NCBI GenBank assembly: GCA_937976305.1
Contig: CALJSB010000107.1
Coordinates: forward strand, 1 to 51,688
DNA from: an uncultured Acidimicrobiales bacterium
GTDB taxonomy: Bacteria > Actinomycetota > Acidimicrobiia > Acidimicrobiales > SZUA-35
Direction of reading: 5' to 3'
Length of the DNA: 51,688 nucleotides
Shown here piece after piece: positions 8,903-17,956 of this stretch; within the stretch, counting starts at the first letter, position 1, and the number at the start of each line of letters is the position of its first letter. The notes under the pieces were generated by a model that searched no databases, was not told where the DNA came from, and saw only the letters and a program-made list of their open reading frames with translations. The position numbers were made by a program, and so were the translations under genes.

Positions 8903-8985
8903 CGTCGCAGAATCCCAGCCCGACGGCGCGGGTGGCCAACCGGGTGGATAGCTGCCTGACGAGCGACGACCGCCTGTTCTAAGCT

Positions 8986-9447
8986 GTGCGGATCGCCACG
9001 TTCACGACTCCCCCTCCACCAACCGTCGAACCAGAGCACATGCTCACTCGACTCACTGGTCTGAGTCCCGTTCGACTGCTGTCGATGCTCGGCGGGTTTG
9101 TTGTTGCGTTGCTGGCTTCAGACGACGAGGGCACCGTGCTGTGCCCCTTCCGCCGGTGCACCGACGGCTACTGCCCGCTCTGCGGCGCCACACGATCGGC
9201 GGGCAAACTCGCTCGTGGCGATCTCATCGGCGCTTGGCATCGTCATCCCGTCTTCGTGATGTGGGCCTTCCAGGCGGTGTTCTTCGGAGCGTTCGCCATG
9301 TACGTCCGCCGCCAAGGGCGTCACCACGGCCTCCCGGTCAAGCAGATCTTGATGGCCAACTTCGCTCTGCTCGTGGGCGTCTGGCTACTGCGTCTGGGCC
9401 TGGGTGACATCCCTCGCCCCACAACGCTGAGTTTCTTCGGGTTCTAG
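8986..9447 (+). CDS. DUF2752 family membrane protein
   Basis: 153 residues from a GTG at 8986; an ATG at 9040 is an alternative. The DUF2752 signature CPFRRCTDGYCPLCGATRS holds four cysteines (53, 58, 63, 66), which suggests metal binding or a structural cluster next to the membrane. Three hydrophobic segments follow or flank it. Family function is unknown. The final FFGF-stop codons form the first unit of a 23-base tandem repeat. Confidence 0.85.
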   Translation: MRIATFTTPPPPTVEPEHMLTRLTGLSPVRLLSMLGGFVVALLASDDEGTVLCPFRRCTDGYCPLCGATRSAGKLARGDLIGAWHRHPVFVMWAFQAVFFGAFAMYVRRQGRHHGLPVKQILMANFALLVGVWLLRLGLGDIPRPTTLSFFGF

Positions 9448-9494
9448 CAGTGCACTTATTCGGCTTCTAGCAGTGCACTCTTTCGGCTTCTAGC
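9436..9494. repeat. 23-bp tandem repeat spanning two convergent stop codons
   Basis: Units start at 9436, 9459 and 9482 with exact 23-base period; the second is TTCGGCTTCTAGCAGTGCAC plus three bases and the third is partial (13 matching bases). Unit 1 contains the TAG of the DUF2752 gene; unit 3 contains the TAG of the convergent glycosidase gene on the other strand, because CTAG reads as a stop both ways. Looks like slippage duplication of a gene end. Confidence 0.85.
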
Positions 9495-10752
9495 CGAGCA
9501 AACCCAGTCGTTCTTTCTCTCGCAGAATCCGCAGGACTGACTCATCGATGCGTTCTTCGCTGATCCGTCCGCTGGAGACGGCATCGAGCACACCCGCTCG
9601 GGCGGCGAGAAGATCCGGCGGCGCCAACAGAATGTCGACGCCGGCTTCGACCGATCTCACCGCGAGCTCGGCTCGGTCCTGACCGCTCACCGCACCCATG
9701 TCGAGTGCATCGGTGATGACGATCCCCTCGAAGCCGAGGTCGCCGCGCAGCAGCTCATCGATCAACACCGACGACACTGTTGCCGGTTCGCCAGAGGGGT
9801 CAAGAGCGGGGAACGCCAGGTGGCCAATCATCACCCCGGCGACCTGTTGGTCGACGGCTGCAGCAAACGGCACCCGCTCCCGCGCTCGCCACACCTCTTC
9901 AGAGACGTCGATGGTCGGCAGCGACAAATGGCTGTCAATCGTCGTGTCGCCGTGGCCGGGCCAGTGCTTCACTACTGCGCCAACACCATTGCCCTGCAAA
10001 CCCCGGACGGCTGCTGACACCATCGTCGAGGCGACGGCCGGATCAGCTGAATACGAACGATTGCCAATGACACCAGCGTTCGAATCGGTGAGGTCGGCCA
10101 CCGGCGCCAAGACGAAATTGATGCCTTGGGCCGAGAGCTCGATCGCCGACTGCTGACTCGCTGCTTCGACCGCCGCCTCTCCCTCGCCGGCAAGCGTGCG
10201 GGCTGACGGCATGGCGGTCACCCCGTCAGACACCCGGGCGACGCGGCCGCCTTCCTGATCAACGGCGATCAGCAGCCCGATGCCTTCAGGCCCGGCGGCC
10301 TGAAGGTCGGCGGAGAACGCACGAGTTTGGTCGGCCCCGGTGATGTTCGGCCCCAGGTAGATAACGCCACCGAGGTGATAGGCCGCAACGAATCCCGCCG
10401 GAGTGTTTGGATCAGCTGGGTCGCCGGCCTGGGTGCCACCAAAGAGCGGCATGAACATCTGGCCGACCTTCTCTTCGATCGTCATCGACTCGACCATCAC
10501 GACCAGCGGATCAATGGTGGTGGGCGGAGCTGTCGTGGTTGGTGCCGTGGTGGTCGTTGTTGCCTCGGTGGTGGTTGGCGCCGTGGTCGTCGGCTCCGTC
10601 GTGGCCGGTGCCGTGGTTCCTGATGTTGCCGCTGCAGTGTCGTCGGCCGCGTTGCTCTGCACGTCGCCAACACCGGCGCACGCGCCCGCAAACCCGACGA
10701 GGGCGAGCATCACGATGACAAATGGGTGCCGAGTCATACGTCTGTGTGTCAC
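9490..10752 (-). CDS. Glycoside hydrolase family 3 lipoprotein (beta-N-acetylhexosaminidase-like)
   Basis: 420 residues. Signal peptide with lipobox FAGAC (Cys25), then a Thr/Pro-rich linker of about 50 residues (40-80), so the enzyme stands off the membrane. The GH3 domain has the NagZ signature KHWPGHGDT (262-270) with the His/Asp dyad and the nucleophile in VITDALDMGAV (Asp about 348). NagZ-type enzymes remove N-acetylglucosamine from muropeptides; a surface lipoprotein form fits cell-wall turnover. The stop lies in the 23-base repeat. The upstream Cys-rich gene overlaps it by 4 bases, so they are probably co-transcribed. Confidence 0.9.
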   Translation of the reverse strand: MTHRRMTRHPFVIVMLALVGFAGACAGVGDVQSNAADDTAAATSGTTAPATTEPTTTAPTTTEATTTTTAPTTTAPPTTIDPLVVMVESMTIEEKVGQMFMPLFGGTQAGDPADPNTPAGFVAAYHLGGVIYLGPNITGADQTRAFSADLQAAGPEGIGLLIAVDQEGGRVARVSDGVTAMPSARTLAGEGEAAVEAASQQSAIELSAQGINFVLAPVADLTDSNAGVIGNRSYSADPAVASTMVSAAVRGLQGNGVGAVVKHWPGHGDTTIDSHLSLPTIDVSEEVWRARERVPFAAAVDQQVAGVMIGHLAFPALDPSGEPATVSSVLIDELLRGDLGFEGIVITDALDMGAVSGQDRAELAVRSVEAGVDILLAPPDLLAARAGVLDAVSSGRISEERIDESVLRILREKERLGLLG

Positions 10753-11423
10753 GGCGCGTCGTCGAGCTTGTCGACCACGGCCTCATACAACTCGGGCCCC
10801 AACAGTTCGGAGAGTTCGTGGGCCAGCGAGTCGACCACACGGCTCTCGCCGACGAACGCCGCCGGATTCTCGTCGTTGGCATCGGTACACATCCAGGCCA
10901 TGGTCGCACCTCCGGGACCCCAATCGGGTCGCGTCCACGGTCGAAGGGTCACGAGGGTTCCGTCTTCGCTGTGATCAGCCTTGAGCGGGGCCTGCCAGCA
11001 GATCGACGGCTTCCAGTCGGTCGGCGACTCGTCGGCATCGAGCGCACCGAGGTGCAGGGCGCATCCCATGCCACCGGCAAAGCCCGGTCGGTTGAAGAAG
11101 ATGCACGCCTCGTCGACAACCCGCGTGTGCGTCTTGGCATCGCTCGAAAAGACGCCTTCGGCCGAGGCCGAGGCGTGCTGTTCGAAACGATCGGGGTCGA
11201 GCGATGCGGCGAGGGCGGCAATCGTCATCGCCTCGTCTTCATCGAGAACCTCGGCCCCATGGGAGCAGCAGCCCTGGTGCAGCTCGCGTGCAGGCTCGTC
11301 GAGAATCCCCTCGCAATCGCGTCCCCATACGCAGGTCCAATTCGAGGTGAGAAAGTCTGCGTCGATCCGCCACCGTCGGCCAGGTTGGTAGGGGTCGTCG
11401 ACTTCGAGGAACTGCTCTGACAC
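10749..11423 (-). CDS. Cys-rich conserved hypothetical protein
   Basis: 224 residues from GTG 11423. A cysteine cluster near the N-terminus, NWTCVWGRDCEGI then GCCSHGAEV, resembles the CxxxxxC...CC pattern of zinc- or iron-chelating YkgJ/DUF3109-like proteins; further Cys residues occur at CIFF, GCALH and ICW. No signal peptide. Metal binding is inferred only from spacing. The gene is divergent from ung by 26 bases and overlaps the glycosidase gene by 4 bases. A TACGCT box lies 7 bases before the GTG. Confidence 0.7.
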   Translation of the reverse strand: MSEQFLEVDDPYQPGRRWRIDADFLTSNWTCVWGRDCEGILDEPARELHQGCCSHGAEVLDEDEAMTIAALAASLDPDRFEQHASASAEGVFSSDAKTHTRVVDEACIFFNRPGFAGGMGCALHLGALDADESPTDWKPSICWQAPLKADHSEDGTLVTLRPWTRPDWGPGGATMAWMCTDANDENPAAFVGESRVVDSLAHELSELLGPELYEAVVDKLDDAP

Positions 11424-11430
11424 GCCGACG

Positions 11431-11440
11431 AGCGTACGAT
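11431..11440. promoter_or_regulatory. Overlapping bidirectional -10 boxes between ung and the Cys-rich gene
   Basis: AGCGTACGAT reads as TACGAT on the plus strand, 9 bases before the ung ATG, and as TACGCT on the minus strand, 7 bases before the divergent GTG. Both fit TANNNT. The whole intergenic space is 26 bases, so both transcripts would be leaderless or nearly so and the two promoters would compete. Confidence 0.5.
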
Positions 11441-11449
11441 CCACTGAGC

Positions 11450-12193
11450 ATGACCTCGGCGACCCTCGTCGCTTCCTCCAACCCGCTAACAACCGTCAGG
11501 AGATCCGTGCCGACGACCGATTGGAATCCGCTTCTTCGCGACGAGTTCGACAAGCCCTATTGGCAAGAGCTCCAAACCTTTGTGGCTGACGAACGAGCGC
11601 GAGCAACGGTCTATCCACCCGAGGACCAGGTCTTTGCTGCCCTCCACCTCACGTCGTTCGCAGACGTCCGTGCGGTCATCCTCGGCCAAGACCCCTACCA
11701 CGGCCCCGGGCAGGCGCACGGGCTTGCGTTCTCGGTGCAACCTCCGACTCCCCCGCCACCGTCGCTGCGCAACATGTTCACTGAGCTTCGAGATGATCTC
11801 GGCGTTGCAACTCCCGATCACGGCTCACTCGTGGAGTGGGCGACGCAGGGCGTGCTGCTGCTCAACACGTCGCTCACCGTTCGGGCCAGGACGGCCGCTT
11901 CGCATCAGAAGAAGGGATGGGAGATCTTCACAGACGAGGTGATTCGGACGGTGGCGACGAAGCCCGAACGCATCGTCTTCCTCCTGTGGGGTTCGGCCGC
12001 CCGTGCCAAGAAGAAGCTGATCGCATCAGCGAACGGTGGCGATCATCTGATCATCGAATCGCCACACCCATCGCCGCTTTCGGCTCACCGAGGGTTTTTC
12101 GGCAGCCGCCCTTTCTCACGGGCCAATACCGGCCTGGTCGAGGCCGGATTGGGCCCAATTGACTGGGAACTGAGCCACATCGCGCCCGCCTGA
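11450..12193 (+). CDS. ung: Uracil-DNA glycosylase, family 1
   Basis: 247 residues. The water-activating motif GQDPYHGPGQAHGLAFSV has catalytic Asp81, and the C-terminal minor-groove loop is HPSPLSAHRGFFG; both are family 1 hallmarks. It removes uracil from DNA to start base-excision repair. Length is normal if the start is a GTG at 11507 (VPTTDWNPLL); the ATG at 11450 adds 19 unconserved residues but matches the TACGAT box upstream. Divergent from the Cys-rich gene. Confidence 0.95.
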   Translation: MTSATLVASSNPLTTVRRSVPTTDWNPLLRDEFDKPYWQELQTFVADERARATVYPPEDQVFAALHLTSFADVRAVILGQDPYHGPGQAHGLAFSVQPPTPPPPSLRNMFTELRDDLGVATPDHGSLVEWATQGVLLLNTSLTVRARTAASHQKKGWEIFTDEVIRTVATKPERIVFLLWGSAARAKKKLIASANGGDHLIIESPHPSPLSAHRGFFGSRPFSRANTGLVEAGLGPIDWELSHIAPA

Positions 12194-12252
12194 GCGACGC
12201 GGCACTGGACGGGCAAAACAACACACCCGATCCCACCCCGCACCAAACTTCC

Positions 12253-12281
12253 TTTACGGTTGCGTGACAACGTTTTAGGCT
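12253..12281 (+). promoter_or_regulatory. Sigma70-type promoter before the PAP2 gene
   Basis: TTTACG (12253-12258), a 17-base spacer and TAGGCT (12276-12281). Predicted start of transcription about 12288, leaving a 5' leader of roughly 50 bases before the ATG at 12339, unlike the leaderless promoters elsewhere in the window. Confidence 0.45.
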
Positions 12282-12338
12282 TGTGGTCAATCGGCAGCTG
12301 GATACGGCTGCCGTGGCGTTGGCAGGAATTGGGTCGGC

Positions 12339-13238
12339 ATGAAGGTGTTCTCCCACACAGTTGAGGGGTCAACAAGACAGAGCGGCACCGCCGCCGTAGG
12401 CGCGCCAAGCAACACAGCCGCCGTAGGCGCGCCAGCTTCGCCACGCGAACGGGCCGTCGACTTGGCAGTGAACGTGGCACTGTTGGTCTCGTTGTGGTTT
12501 GCCTACGCGCTCGTGCGACGGGTCACCGCCGATGAGTGGACCCAGGCCATTCTCAACAGCGGCAACATCTTGCAGCTTCAAGACTGGCTCGGGCTGCCTC
12601 ATGAGGGCGCCTTCCAGCAGCTGGTACTCGATCGTCCTCGGCTCGTTCGGGCCGCCAACATCTACTACATGTGGGCCCACTTCCCCGTCACCGGGGCCTT
12701 CGTGTTGTGGGCCTGGTTCCGGCACCGCTCGAGCTTTTCGGTCATCCGAAACACGCTGATCGGCGTCACGGGTGCTGGCTTGATCCTGCACCTCGTCTAT
12801 CCGCTTGTGCCTCCCCGGAAACTCCCCGGCTTCATCGACACCGGGGTCGTGTTTGGCCCGAGCCCCTATGACCTCTCGGCCAGTGAAGCCGCGAACCAGC
12901 TGGCCGCCATGCCATCGCTCCACGTTGGGTGGGCCGTCATTGTCGCTCTGAGCGTCATCTCTCTCTCGCGAGGTCGCTGGCGGCTGCTGGCTCTGGCTCA
13001 TCCGTTCATCACCACGGCGGTCGTCGTCCTGACGGCGAACCACTACTGGATCGATGCCGTCGTGGCCATCTTCCTCGTTGCTGGCGCCTGGGCCTACTCA
13101 GTCAAGATCGAACGCCGCAGCTTGCTCGATCTCGAGGCCCCTCCGACGCCGGCGGCGGCAGCCGACTCCAACACCATTCCGGGGACCGCGATCGAACTCG
13201 ACGAGATCGGCTCAGGAGACGAACCGCAACTCGTCTGA
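12339..13238 (+). CDS. PAP2-family membrane phosphatase/phosphotransferase
   Basis: 299 residues with about six membrane segments. Motifs MPSLHVGWAVIVALS and NHYWIDAVVA are the second and third catalytic blocks of the PAP2 superfamily; the first block around RHRSSF is weak. Related actinobacterial proteins act on isoprenoid or inositol lipids in envelope synthesis. The N-terminus holds a 9-residue tandem repeat (TAAVGAPSN / TAAVGAPAS) encoded by a 27-base duplication at about 12388-12441. Its 3' end overlaps the convergent CoA-transferase gene by 27 bases. Confidence 0.85.
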   Translation: MKVFSHTVEGSTRQSGTAAVGAPSNTAAVGAPASPRERAVDLAVNVALLVSLWFAYALVRRVTADEWTQAILNSGNILQLQDWLGLPHEGAFQQLVLDRPRLVRAANIYYMWAHFPVTGAFVLWAWFRHRSSFSVIRNTLIGVTGAGLILHLVYPLVPPRKLPGFIDTGVVFGPSPYDLSASEAANQLAAMPSLHVGWAVIVALSVISLSRGRWRLLALAHPFITTAVVVLTANHYWIDAVVAIFLVAGAWAYSVKIERRSLLDLEAPPTPAAAADSNTIPGTAIELDEIGSGDEPQLV

Positions 13239-14591
13239 ACCGAGGCGATGCGAGCTGTGCCGCCACCCCAGGTCGAGATGTTCCACGGTCACTCCAAGCG
13301 GCAGATGATCCACGTCGCCGAATTCACCAGGCGTCGCCAGAAGCTGTGGCTCGCCGATGCCTGATGCCTCCGCCGGGTCGAGATCGTCGCCTGCGTCAAT
13401 CAACAACATGGCGGCCTGACATAGCGATGCGACGATCGACGAGGGCTGGCGCTCGACCAGCGTACGAACGATCGCACCGGCCATCAGCAGGCCGGTGGTG
13501 TAGTCAGTGGCGGCGGCAGGCACGAGCGCGGGCTTGCCGTTGCGAGCGCCCTCGGCCAGCGCAATCCCACTGACCGATTGCGCCAACTGTTCCCAGCCGG
13601 CCCGATGGGAGAACGGTCCAAGGGGGCCGAAGCACGAGATCGATCCGTACACGCCCCTCCAACCGGCGTTGCGCAGCGACGCTTCGTCGAGACCATGTCG
13701 TTCGATGACGCCCGGCCGATACCCCTGCACCACGACGTGGGCCTTAGACGCCAGGGCTCTTACCTGCGCCAGCTCTTCAGCGTTTCTGAAGTCGGCGAAG
13801 GCGCGGCGTTTCCCATGTCCGGTGTCGATCACAAACGACGGCACAGACGGAGTGTTGGGAGCGGTCACCTGGAGCACATCGGCACCAAGTGCTGCGAGGG
13901 TCCGGCCACACGTTGGGCCCGCGAGCACCCGTGTGAGATCGAGCACACGAAGCCCCGCGAGCGGTTGCGCAGATGCTGATGGCTGCCACGGCACCTCGCC
14001 GTCGCACTCGGTTCGCTGCACGGTTGGCAGTGACCGCACGACCTCACCGTGAGGATGGGCCAACCACTCGTCGGTCGTCCGAATAGCGATGCCACACAGG
14101 TTTCGCTCACCGATCTCGGCTTCGAGATCGATGGCGGTCCATGCCGACGCTGCGGCGGCCAACGTGGCGCGATCAGCGTCGTGGGCTACACCGAGAAGGT
14201 CAGCGAGGCCGGCAGCGAGGTGCGGAAACCCGCCGTGCAGATAGATCCAGCGACCATCACCACATTGGTAAGGCCGAACGAACGGATTCGACTGGTTGGT
14301 GCGAGGCACCACCTCGTCGTTGACCCGCTGGAGGCCAAACGAGATGACCGCGCACGCGCCAGCAACGGCCGATGTGGCGACGTTCGCGGCCGGGCCACCA
14401 GCAGCTCTCGAAAGCATTGCTGCGCCATACCCGACCTCGGCGAGCGCAGCAGCTGCCACCTCGCCGAGACGGAACCGCGACGGCAACACCGGATCGAGGC
14501 CGGTCACCGTCACGATGTCGTTGGCCGCGGGTGAGGCAATCGCGAGGTCGGCGAGTTCTGCAATTCGCTGCAGCGGGGCGGAGAGAGCCAA
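13212..14591 (-). CDS. CoA-transferase family III (CaiB/BaiF type) protein
   Basis: 459 residues from a TTG at 14591. Two half-domains: the second contains the typical GLRVLDLTRVLAGPTCGRTLAALGADVLQV, AFADFRNAEE and VVQGYRPGVIERHGLDEASL blocks, with an SISCFGPLGPFSHRAGWEQLAQ segment. Family III enzymes move CoA between carboxylic acids through an aspartyl-CoA intermediate. The stop-to-start gap from the amidohydrolase gene is only 5 bases, so the two form an operon and presumably act in one degradative route. Overlaps the PAP2 gene tail to tail. Confidence 0.88.
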   Translation of the reverse strand: MALSAPLQRIAELADLAIASPAANDIVTVTGLDPVLPSRFRLGEVAAAALAEVGYGAAMLSRAAGGPAANVATSAVAGACAVISFGLQRVNDEVVPRTNQSNPFVRPYQCGDGRWIYLHGGFPHLAAGLADLLGVAHDADRATLAAAASAWTAIDLEAEIGERNLCGIAIRTTDEWLAHPHGEVVRSLPTVQRTECDGEVPWQPSASAQPLAGLRVLDLTRVLAGPTCGRTLAALGADVLQVTAPNTPSVPSFVIDTGHGKRRAFADFRNAEELAQVRALASKAHVVVQGYRPGVIERHGLDEASLRNAGWRGVYGSISCFGPLGPFSHRAGWEQLAQSVSGIALAEGARNGKPALVPAAATDYTTGLLMAGAIVRTLVERQPSSIVASLCQAAMLLIDAGDDLDPAEASGIGEPQLLATPGEFGDVDHLPLGVTVEHLDLGWRHSSHRLGSDELRFVS

Positions 14592-14596
14592 GCGAG

Positions 14597-16318
14597 CTAT
14601 CCGACGGTTTGAGCGCCTCGTACCAGCCCGCCCGGGGTGGCACCAGTCGACTCACCGCTCGCCATGATTTCGACCCCTGAAACAATCGTGTGCACGTATC
14701 CGTCAGCTCGTTGCAGCAACCGGCGACCACCGGCAGGCAGATCGTGGACGATCTCCGGTGCTCGCACTCGGAGACGCTCGAAGTCGATCACGTTGAGGTC
14801 GGCCTTGAACCCTGGCGCAAGCACGCCTCGATCGTTCAACCCGACGGTCTCTGCGGTGGCCCTGCACTGCTTGTGGACGAGCATCTCGACTGGCAAGCGG
14901 CCGTGCGGCCGATCTCGGCCCCACCATTCGAGCAATGTCGACGGGAAGCTCACATCGCAGATCGTCCCGACGTGGGCACCACCGTCAGACAGGCCTGGCA
15001 CCGCTGCGGAGTGGGCCAGCTGCTCTCCGACAACGTCGAGATTCTTGTCGGCCCAGTTGAGCGTCGGGAGGTAGATGAAGGCCTTGCCTTCGTCGGCGAG
15101 GACCATGTCGTAGGCCAGCTCAGCGGGGTTGATGCCATCACGGGCAGCACGGGCGGCAACCGAGCTGGCAGGGTCCGGCTCGTAGACGGGCGGGTCGCCG
15201 AGTTCGAACATGAGGTCGTATTTCTGCACCAGTCGCGAACCCAAGACTGGCGTTGTCTTGTCGACTTCGAGATCGGCAAGAATCGCGGCCCGCACCTCGG
15301 GTTGGCGCATCCGACCGACCCGCTCCGCGAGCGGAAGATCGGCGATGGCCTTGTAGGCCGGCGCATGCATGAATGGGTTGATCGTGCCCTGCAGCCCGAG
15401 CAAGAGGCCGACGGCACGAGCCGCCACCTGTCCCCGCATGGGAACACCCTCGGCTGTCGACTCGGCGAAACGATCGAGCTGCACCCGCCAACTCTCTGGC
15501 CGTTGTGGGGCTTGGGCGATCGACACGGAGATCGGGCGACCGGATTCCTTCGCCATGCGATGGAACAGATCGAGTTCGAATTCGACGTCGAGGAAGTCGC
15601 TGACCACCTGGAGCACGCCGGTGCCGGCAGCTCCGAGACCTTGGGCGATGCCAATCAGCTCGGCGGCTTCAGCCTTGAGCGTCGGGGTGTACTCGCCGAG
15701 GCTCGTGCGATGGTTGAGTGTCCGCGATGTGGTGAAGCCCAAGGCGCCATCGAGCATTGCTTGGCGGGCCAGCTCAGCCATCTCAGCGATGTCTTCAGCC
15801 GTTGCCGGCTCTTGGGTTGCTCCCCGCTCGCCCATCACGTGCAGCCGAAGCGCTCCGTGCGGGAGTTGGGCCCCGAGGTCGATGTCGCGCGGTGAGGCGT
15901 CGAGCACATCGAGGTAGTCGCCGAAGGTCTCCCACTCCCAACTCAACCCTTCGTGAAGCGCCGTACCGGGGATGTCTTCCACACCTTCCATCAGCTGGAT
16001 GAGGCGCTCCCGGTTGTGTTCGGCAACGGGGGCAAAGCCCACGCCGCAGTTGCCCATGACCACGGTGGTGACCCCGTGCCAGCTCGATGGGGCGAGTGCG
16101 GAATCCCAGGTCGCTTGTCCGTCGTAGTGCGTGTGGATGTCGACAAAGCCGGGCGTGACGAGCGCACCATCGGCGTCGATCTCGCGCGTGGCTGTCCCAT
16201 CAACGCTTCCCACCGCGGTGACAACTCCGTCAGTGATCGCAACGTCGGCGCCGCGGCTGGGCGCTCCCGTTCCGTCAACGACGACGCCGCCTCGAACAAC
16301 CAGATCGTGCTCAGCCAT
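14597..16318 (-). CDS. N-acyl-D-amino-acid deacylase family amidohydrolase
   Basis: 573 residues, ATG preceded by CAGGGGA. The N-terminal beta-sandwich is followed by [16 protein letters not shown] with metal-binding His62 and His64, then [17 protein letters not shown], the D-aminoacylase-type block; SDGGAHVG near residue 450 supplies the catalytic Asp. The fold is a TIM-barrel metal hydrolase acting on amide bonds. Length fits the large actinobacterial branch that is often mis-named D-aminoacylase; the true substrate is unknown. First gene of a pair with the CoA-transferase. Confidence 0.88.
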   Translation of the reverse strand: MAEHDLVVRGGVVVDGTGAPSRGADVAITDGVVTAVGSVDGTATREIDADGALVTPGFVDIHTHYDGQATWDSALAPSSWHGVTTVVMGNCGVGFAPVAEHNRERLIQLMEGVEDIPGTALHEGLSWEWETFGDYLDVLDASPRDIDLGAQLPHGALRLHVMGERGATQEPATAEDIAEMAELARQAMLDGALGFTTSRTLNHRTSLGEYTPTLKAEAAELIGIAQGLGAAGTGVLQVVSDFLDVEFELDLFHRMAKESGRPISVSIAQAPQRPESWRVQLDRFAESTAEGVPMRGQVAARAVGLLLGLQGTINPFMHAPAYKAIADLPLAERVGRMRQPEVRAAILADLEVDKTTPVLGSRLVQKYDLMFELGDPPVYEPDPASSVAARAARDGINPAELAYDMVLADEGKAFIYLPTLNWADKNLDVVGEQLAHSAAVPGLSDGGAHVGTICDVSFPSTLLEWWGRDRPHGRLPVEMLVHKQCRATAETVGLNDRGVLAPGFKADLNVIDFERLRVRAPEIVHDLPAGGRRLLQRADGYVHTIVSGVEIMASGESTGATPGGLVRGAQTVG

Positions 16319-16406
16319 GTCGGTCCCCTGTCGTGCAGTTCCCCTGTGATGTAGTCGAAACGCTAGCTCTCCGCTGCGAACTCGGGGTAACCACTCGGGC
16401 GCGAGG

Positions 16407-16472
16407 GCAGCTAGGGCGCTGTGTCATCGCAGCTAGAGAGCTGTGCCGTCGCAGCTAGAGCGCTGTGTCAAA
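16407..16472. repeat. 22-bp triple tandem repeat duplicating the tdk stop region
   Basis: Three 22-base units at 16407-16428, 16429-16450 and 16451-16472, each starting GCAGCTAG. Unit 3 encodes the last codons and TAG stop of the thymidine kinase gene on the minus strand (DTAL-stop); units 1 and 2 lie beyond the stop and would encode near-identical tails. As at 9436, the unit contains CTAG and sits at a gene 3' end. Confidence 0.85.
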
Positions 16473-17099
16473 CAGCGGATCTTGGTGCACGTCGACGCGG
16501 CCAGCCATCCAGTGTCGGCGACAGACCAACTCATAGGTCACCACCGGGGCTTCCGCCCCGACGCCGCCGTCTTGGGTGGTGTCGCCAACCACCTTGAGCT
16601 CACCGTCATAGACCTGGCGGCCGTTGACCAACCGTGCATTGTGCGTGGCGCGCGCCCCGCACCAACAGCGGGCTTCGACCTGCAGCTCTTGGCGTACGTC
16701 TGCGAGTTCGAGCAGGCGCTTGGTGCCCGGGAAAAGCTCACCTTGGAACGAGGTGAGGAGCCCGAACGCGTAAACATCAACATCGAGTTCATCGACAACT
16801 CGCGCCAGTTGATCGATCTGGTGCGCCTCATAGAACTGCGCCTCGTCACACACCACAGCATTGAGGCCCTCGCCAACTTGGTGCTCCACACTGATCAACC
16901 GGAACACGTCGACAGTCCCGTCGAGCACGATCGCGTGAGCCGAAACGCCGAGCCGACTCGACACGACTCCGTCTTGACGGTCGAGTTGGGTGATCAGCAT
17001 GCATCTGAGACCACCACTGGTGAGGTTGTGGTGAATCTGCAGTGCTTGCGTTGACTTTCCCGAACCCATCGTCCCGAAGAAGAAGCGAAGTTCGGCCAT
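16455..17099 (-). CDS. tdk: Thymidine kinase
   Basis: 214 residues, type II thymidine kinase. Walker A GTMGSGKST (9-17), Walker B VCDEAQF with Asp85/Glu86, and the lasso-type loop near YDGELKVVGD. The structural zinc site appears as CWCGARATH plus a CRRHW segment near the C-terminus; the first pair is spaced C-x-C rather than the usual C-x-x-C. The enzyme phosphorylates thymidine to dTMP in the salvage pathway. A TAGCGT box lies 6 bases before the ATG. Divergent from the M50 protease gene by 44 bases. Confidence 0.93.
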   Translation of the reverse strand: MAELRFFFGTMGSGKSTQALQIHHNLTSGGLRCMLITQLDRQDGVVSSRLGVSAHAIVLDGTVDVFRLISVEHQVGEGLNAVVCDEAQFYEAHQIDQLARVVDELDVDVYAFGLLTSFQGELFPGTKRLLELADVRQELQVEARCWCGARATHNARLVNGRQVYDGELKVVGDTTQDGGVGAEAPVVTYELVCRRHWMAGRVDVHQDPLFDTAL

Positions 17100-17105
17100 G
17101 CGGCA

Positions 17106-17111
17106 ACGCTA
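17106..17111 (-). promoter_or_regulatory. Leaderless -10 box (TAGCGT) of tdk
   Basis: TAGCGT on the minus strand is followed by 6 bases and then the tdk ATG, the same geometry seen at several other genes here. No clear -35. Confidence 0.45.
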
Positions 17112-17143
17112 CCGTTCTGCTTCGTGTTCCGATCGGGTGACCA

Positions 17144-17941
17144 GTGACTGCTCCAACGCCAACACCTTCTCCAGCATTGCCTCCAAAGCCAGGTGCTGTG
17201 CGTCCTTCGCCGGTGTTTTTGGCGACGGTTGGCTTGTTTGCGGTCGGTGCGGTCCTGTGCGTCGGTGAGATCGGCTCTGCTGGCTTCGCTGTGTTCCTCT
17301 TCGTTGTTGCCGGTTGGATCGTTTCGCTGATTTTCCACGAGTTCGCCCACGCCTACACCGCCTATCGGGGCGGCGATGTCACGGTTGTCGACAAGGGATA
17401 CCTGTCGCTCGACCCACGGCTGTATGCCGACCCGCTCACCTCGATTGCGTTCCCGATCTTTCTCGTGCTTGCTGGTGGCATCGGCCTACCCGGCGGCGCC
17501 GTGTGGATCAATCGAGGCCTGCTGCGTTCTCGTGGTACGGCCAGCATGGTGTCGCTCGCCGGCCCAGCCACCAACCTCGTTTTTGCTGCGATATGTCTGC
17601 TCCCACTCTCGATCGGGCTCATCGATCGCAGCAGCTTTCCGGTGCTCGCTCCGGCGCTTGCGTTCCTCGGGTTTCTGCAAGTCACCGCCTTTGTGATCAA
17701 CATGCTGCCGATCCCCGGGCTCGACGGCTTCGGCGCACTCGAACCCCATCTCCCTCGCGAGGTGCTCGTCGCCATCGCCCCCATTCGCCGCTACGCCATG
17801 ATGGTGCTCTTTGTCGCCATCTGGTTTGTTGATCCGGTGCGCGACGGGTTCTGGTCGCTCATTCGCACGGTGCTTGATTTGTTCGCCATTGATCCGACGC
17901 TTCCCTTTGACGGATTCGCGCTGTTCCGCTTCTGGGAGTAG
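17144..17941 (+). CDS. M50 (site-2-type) membrane metalloprotease
   Basis: 265 residues from GTG 17144, with a Pro-rich N-terminus. About six membrane segments. The zinc motif HEFAH (65-69) lies within the second helix, and NMLPIPGLDGFGAL supplies the second motif with the third ligand Asp, as in S2P family proteins. Short members without a PDZ domain such as this may cut small membrane peptides or anti-sigma factors; the target is unknown. The alpha/beta hydrolase gene follows by 15 bases. Confidence 0.88.
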   Translation: MTAPTPTPSPALPPKPGAVRPSPVFLATVGLFAVGAVLCVGEIGSAGFAVFLFVVAGWIVSLIFHEFAHAYTAYRGGDVTVVDKGYLSLDPRLYADPLTSIAFPIFLVLAGGIGLPGGAVWINRGLLRSRGTASMVSLAGPATNLVFAAICLLPLSIGLIDRSSFPVLAPALAFLGFLQVTAFVINMLPIPGLDGFGALEPHLPREVLVAIAPIRRYAMMVLFVAIWFVDPVRDGFWSLIRTVLDLFAIDPTLPFDGFALFRFWE

Positions 17942-17956
17942 GCGCATGAGTGCAGC

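Noticed and set aside
10722..11420. 232-codon open frame on the plus strand
   Set aside because: Antisense to the Cys-rich gene; no motif, and the minus-strand gene has its own promoter-like box and GTG start.
14690..15895. 401-codon open frame on the plus strand
   Set aside because: Antisense to the amidohydrolase, which carries the metal-binding HTH motif and full family length.
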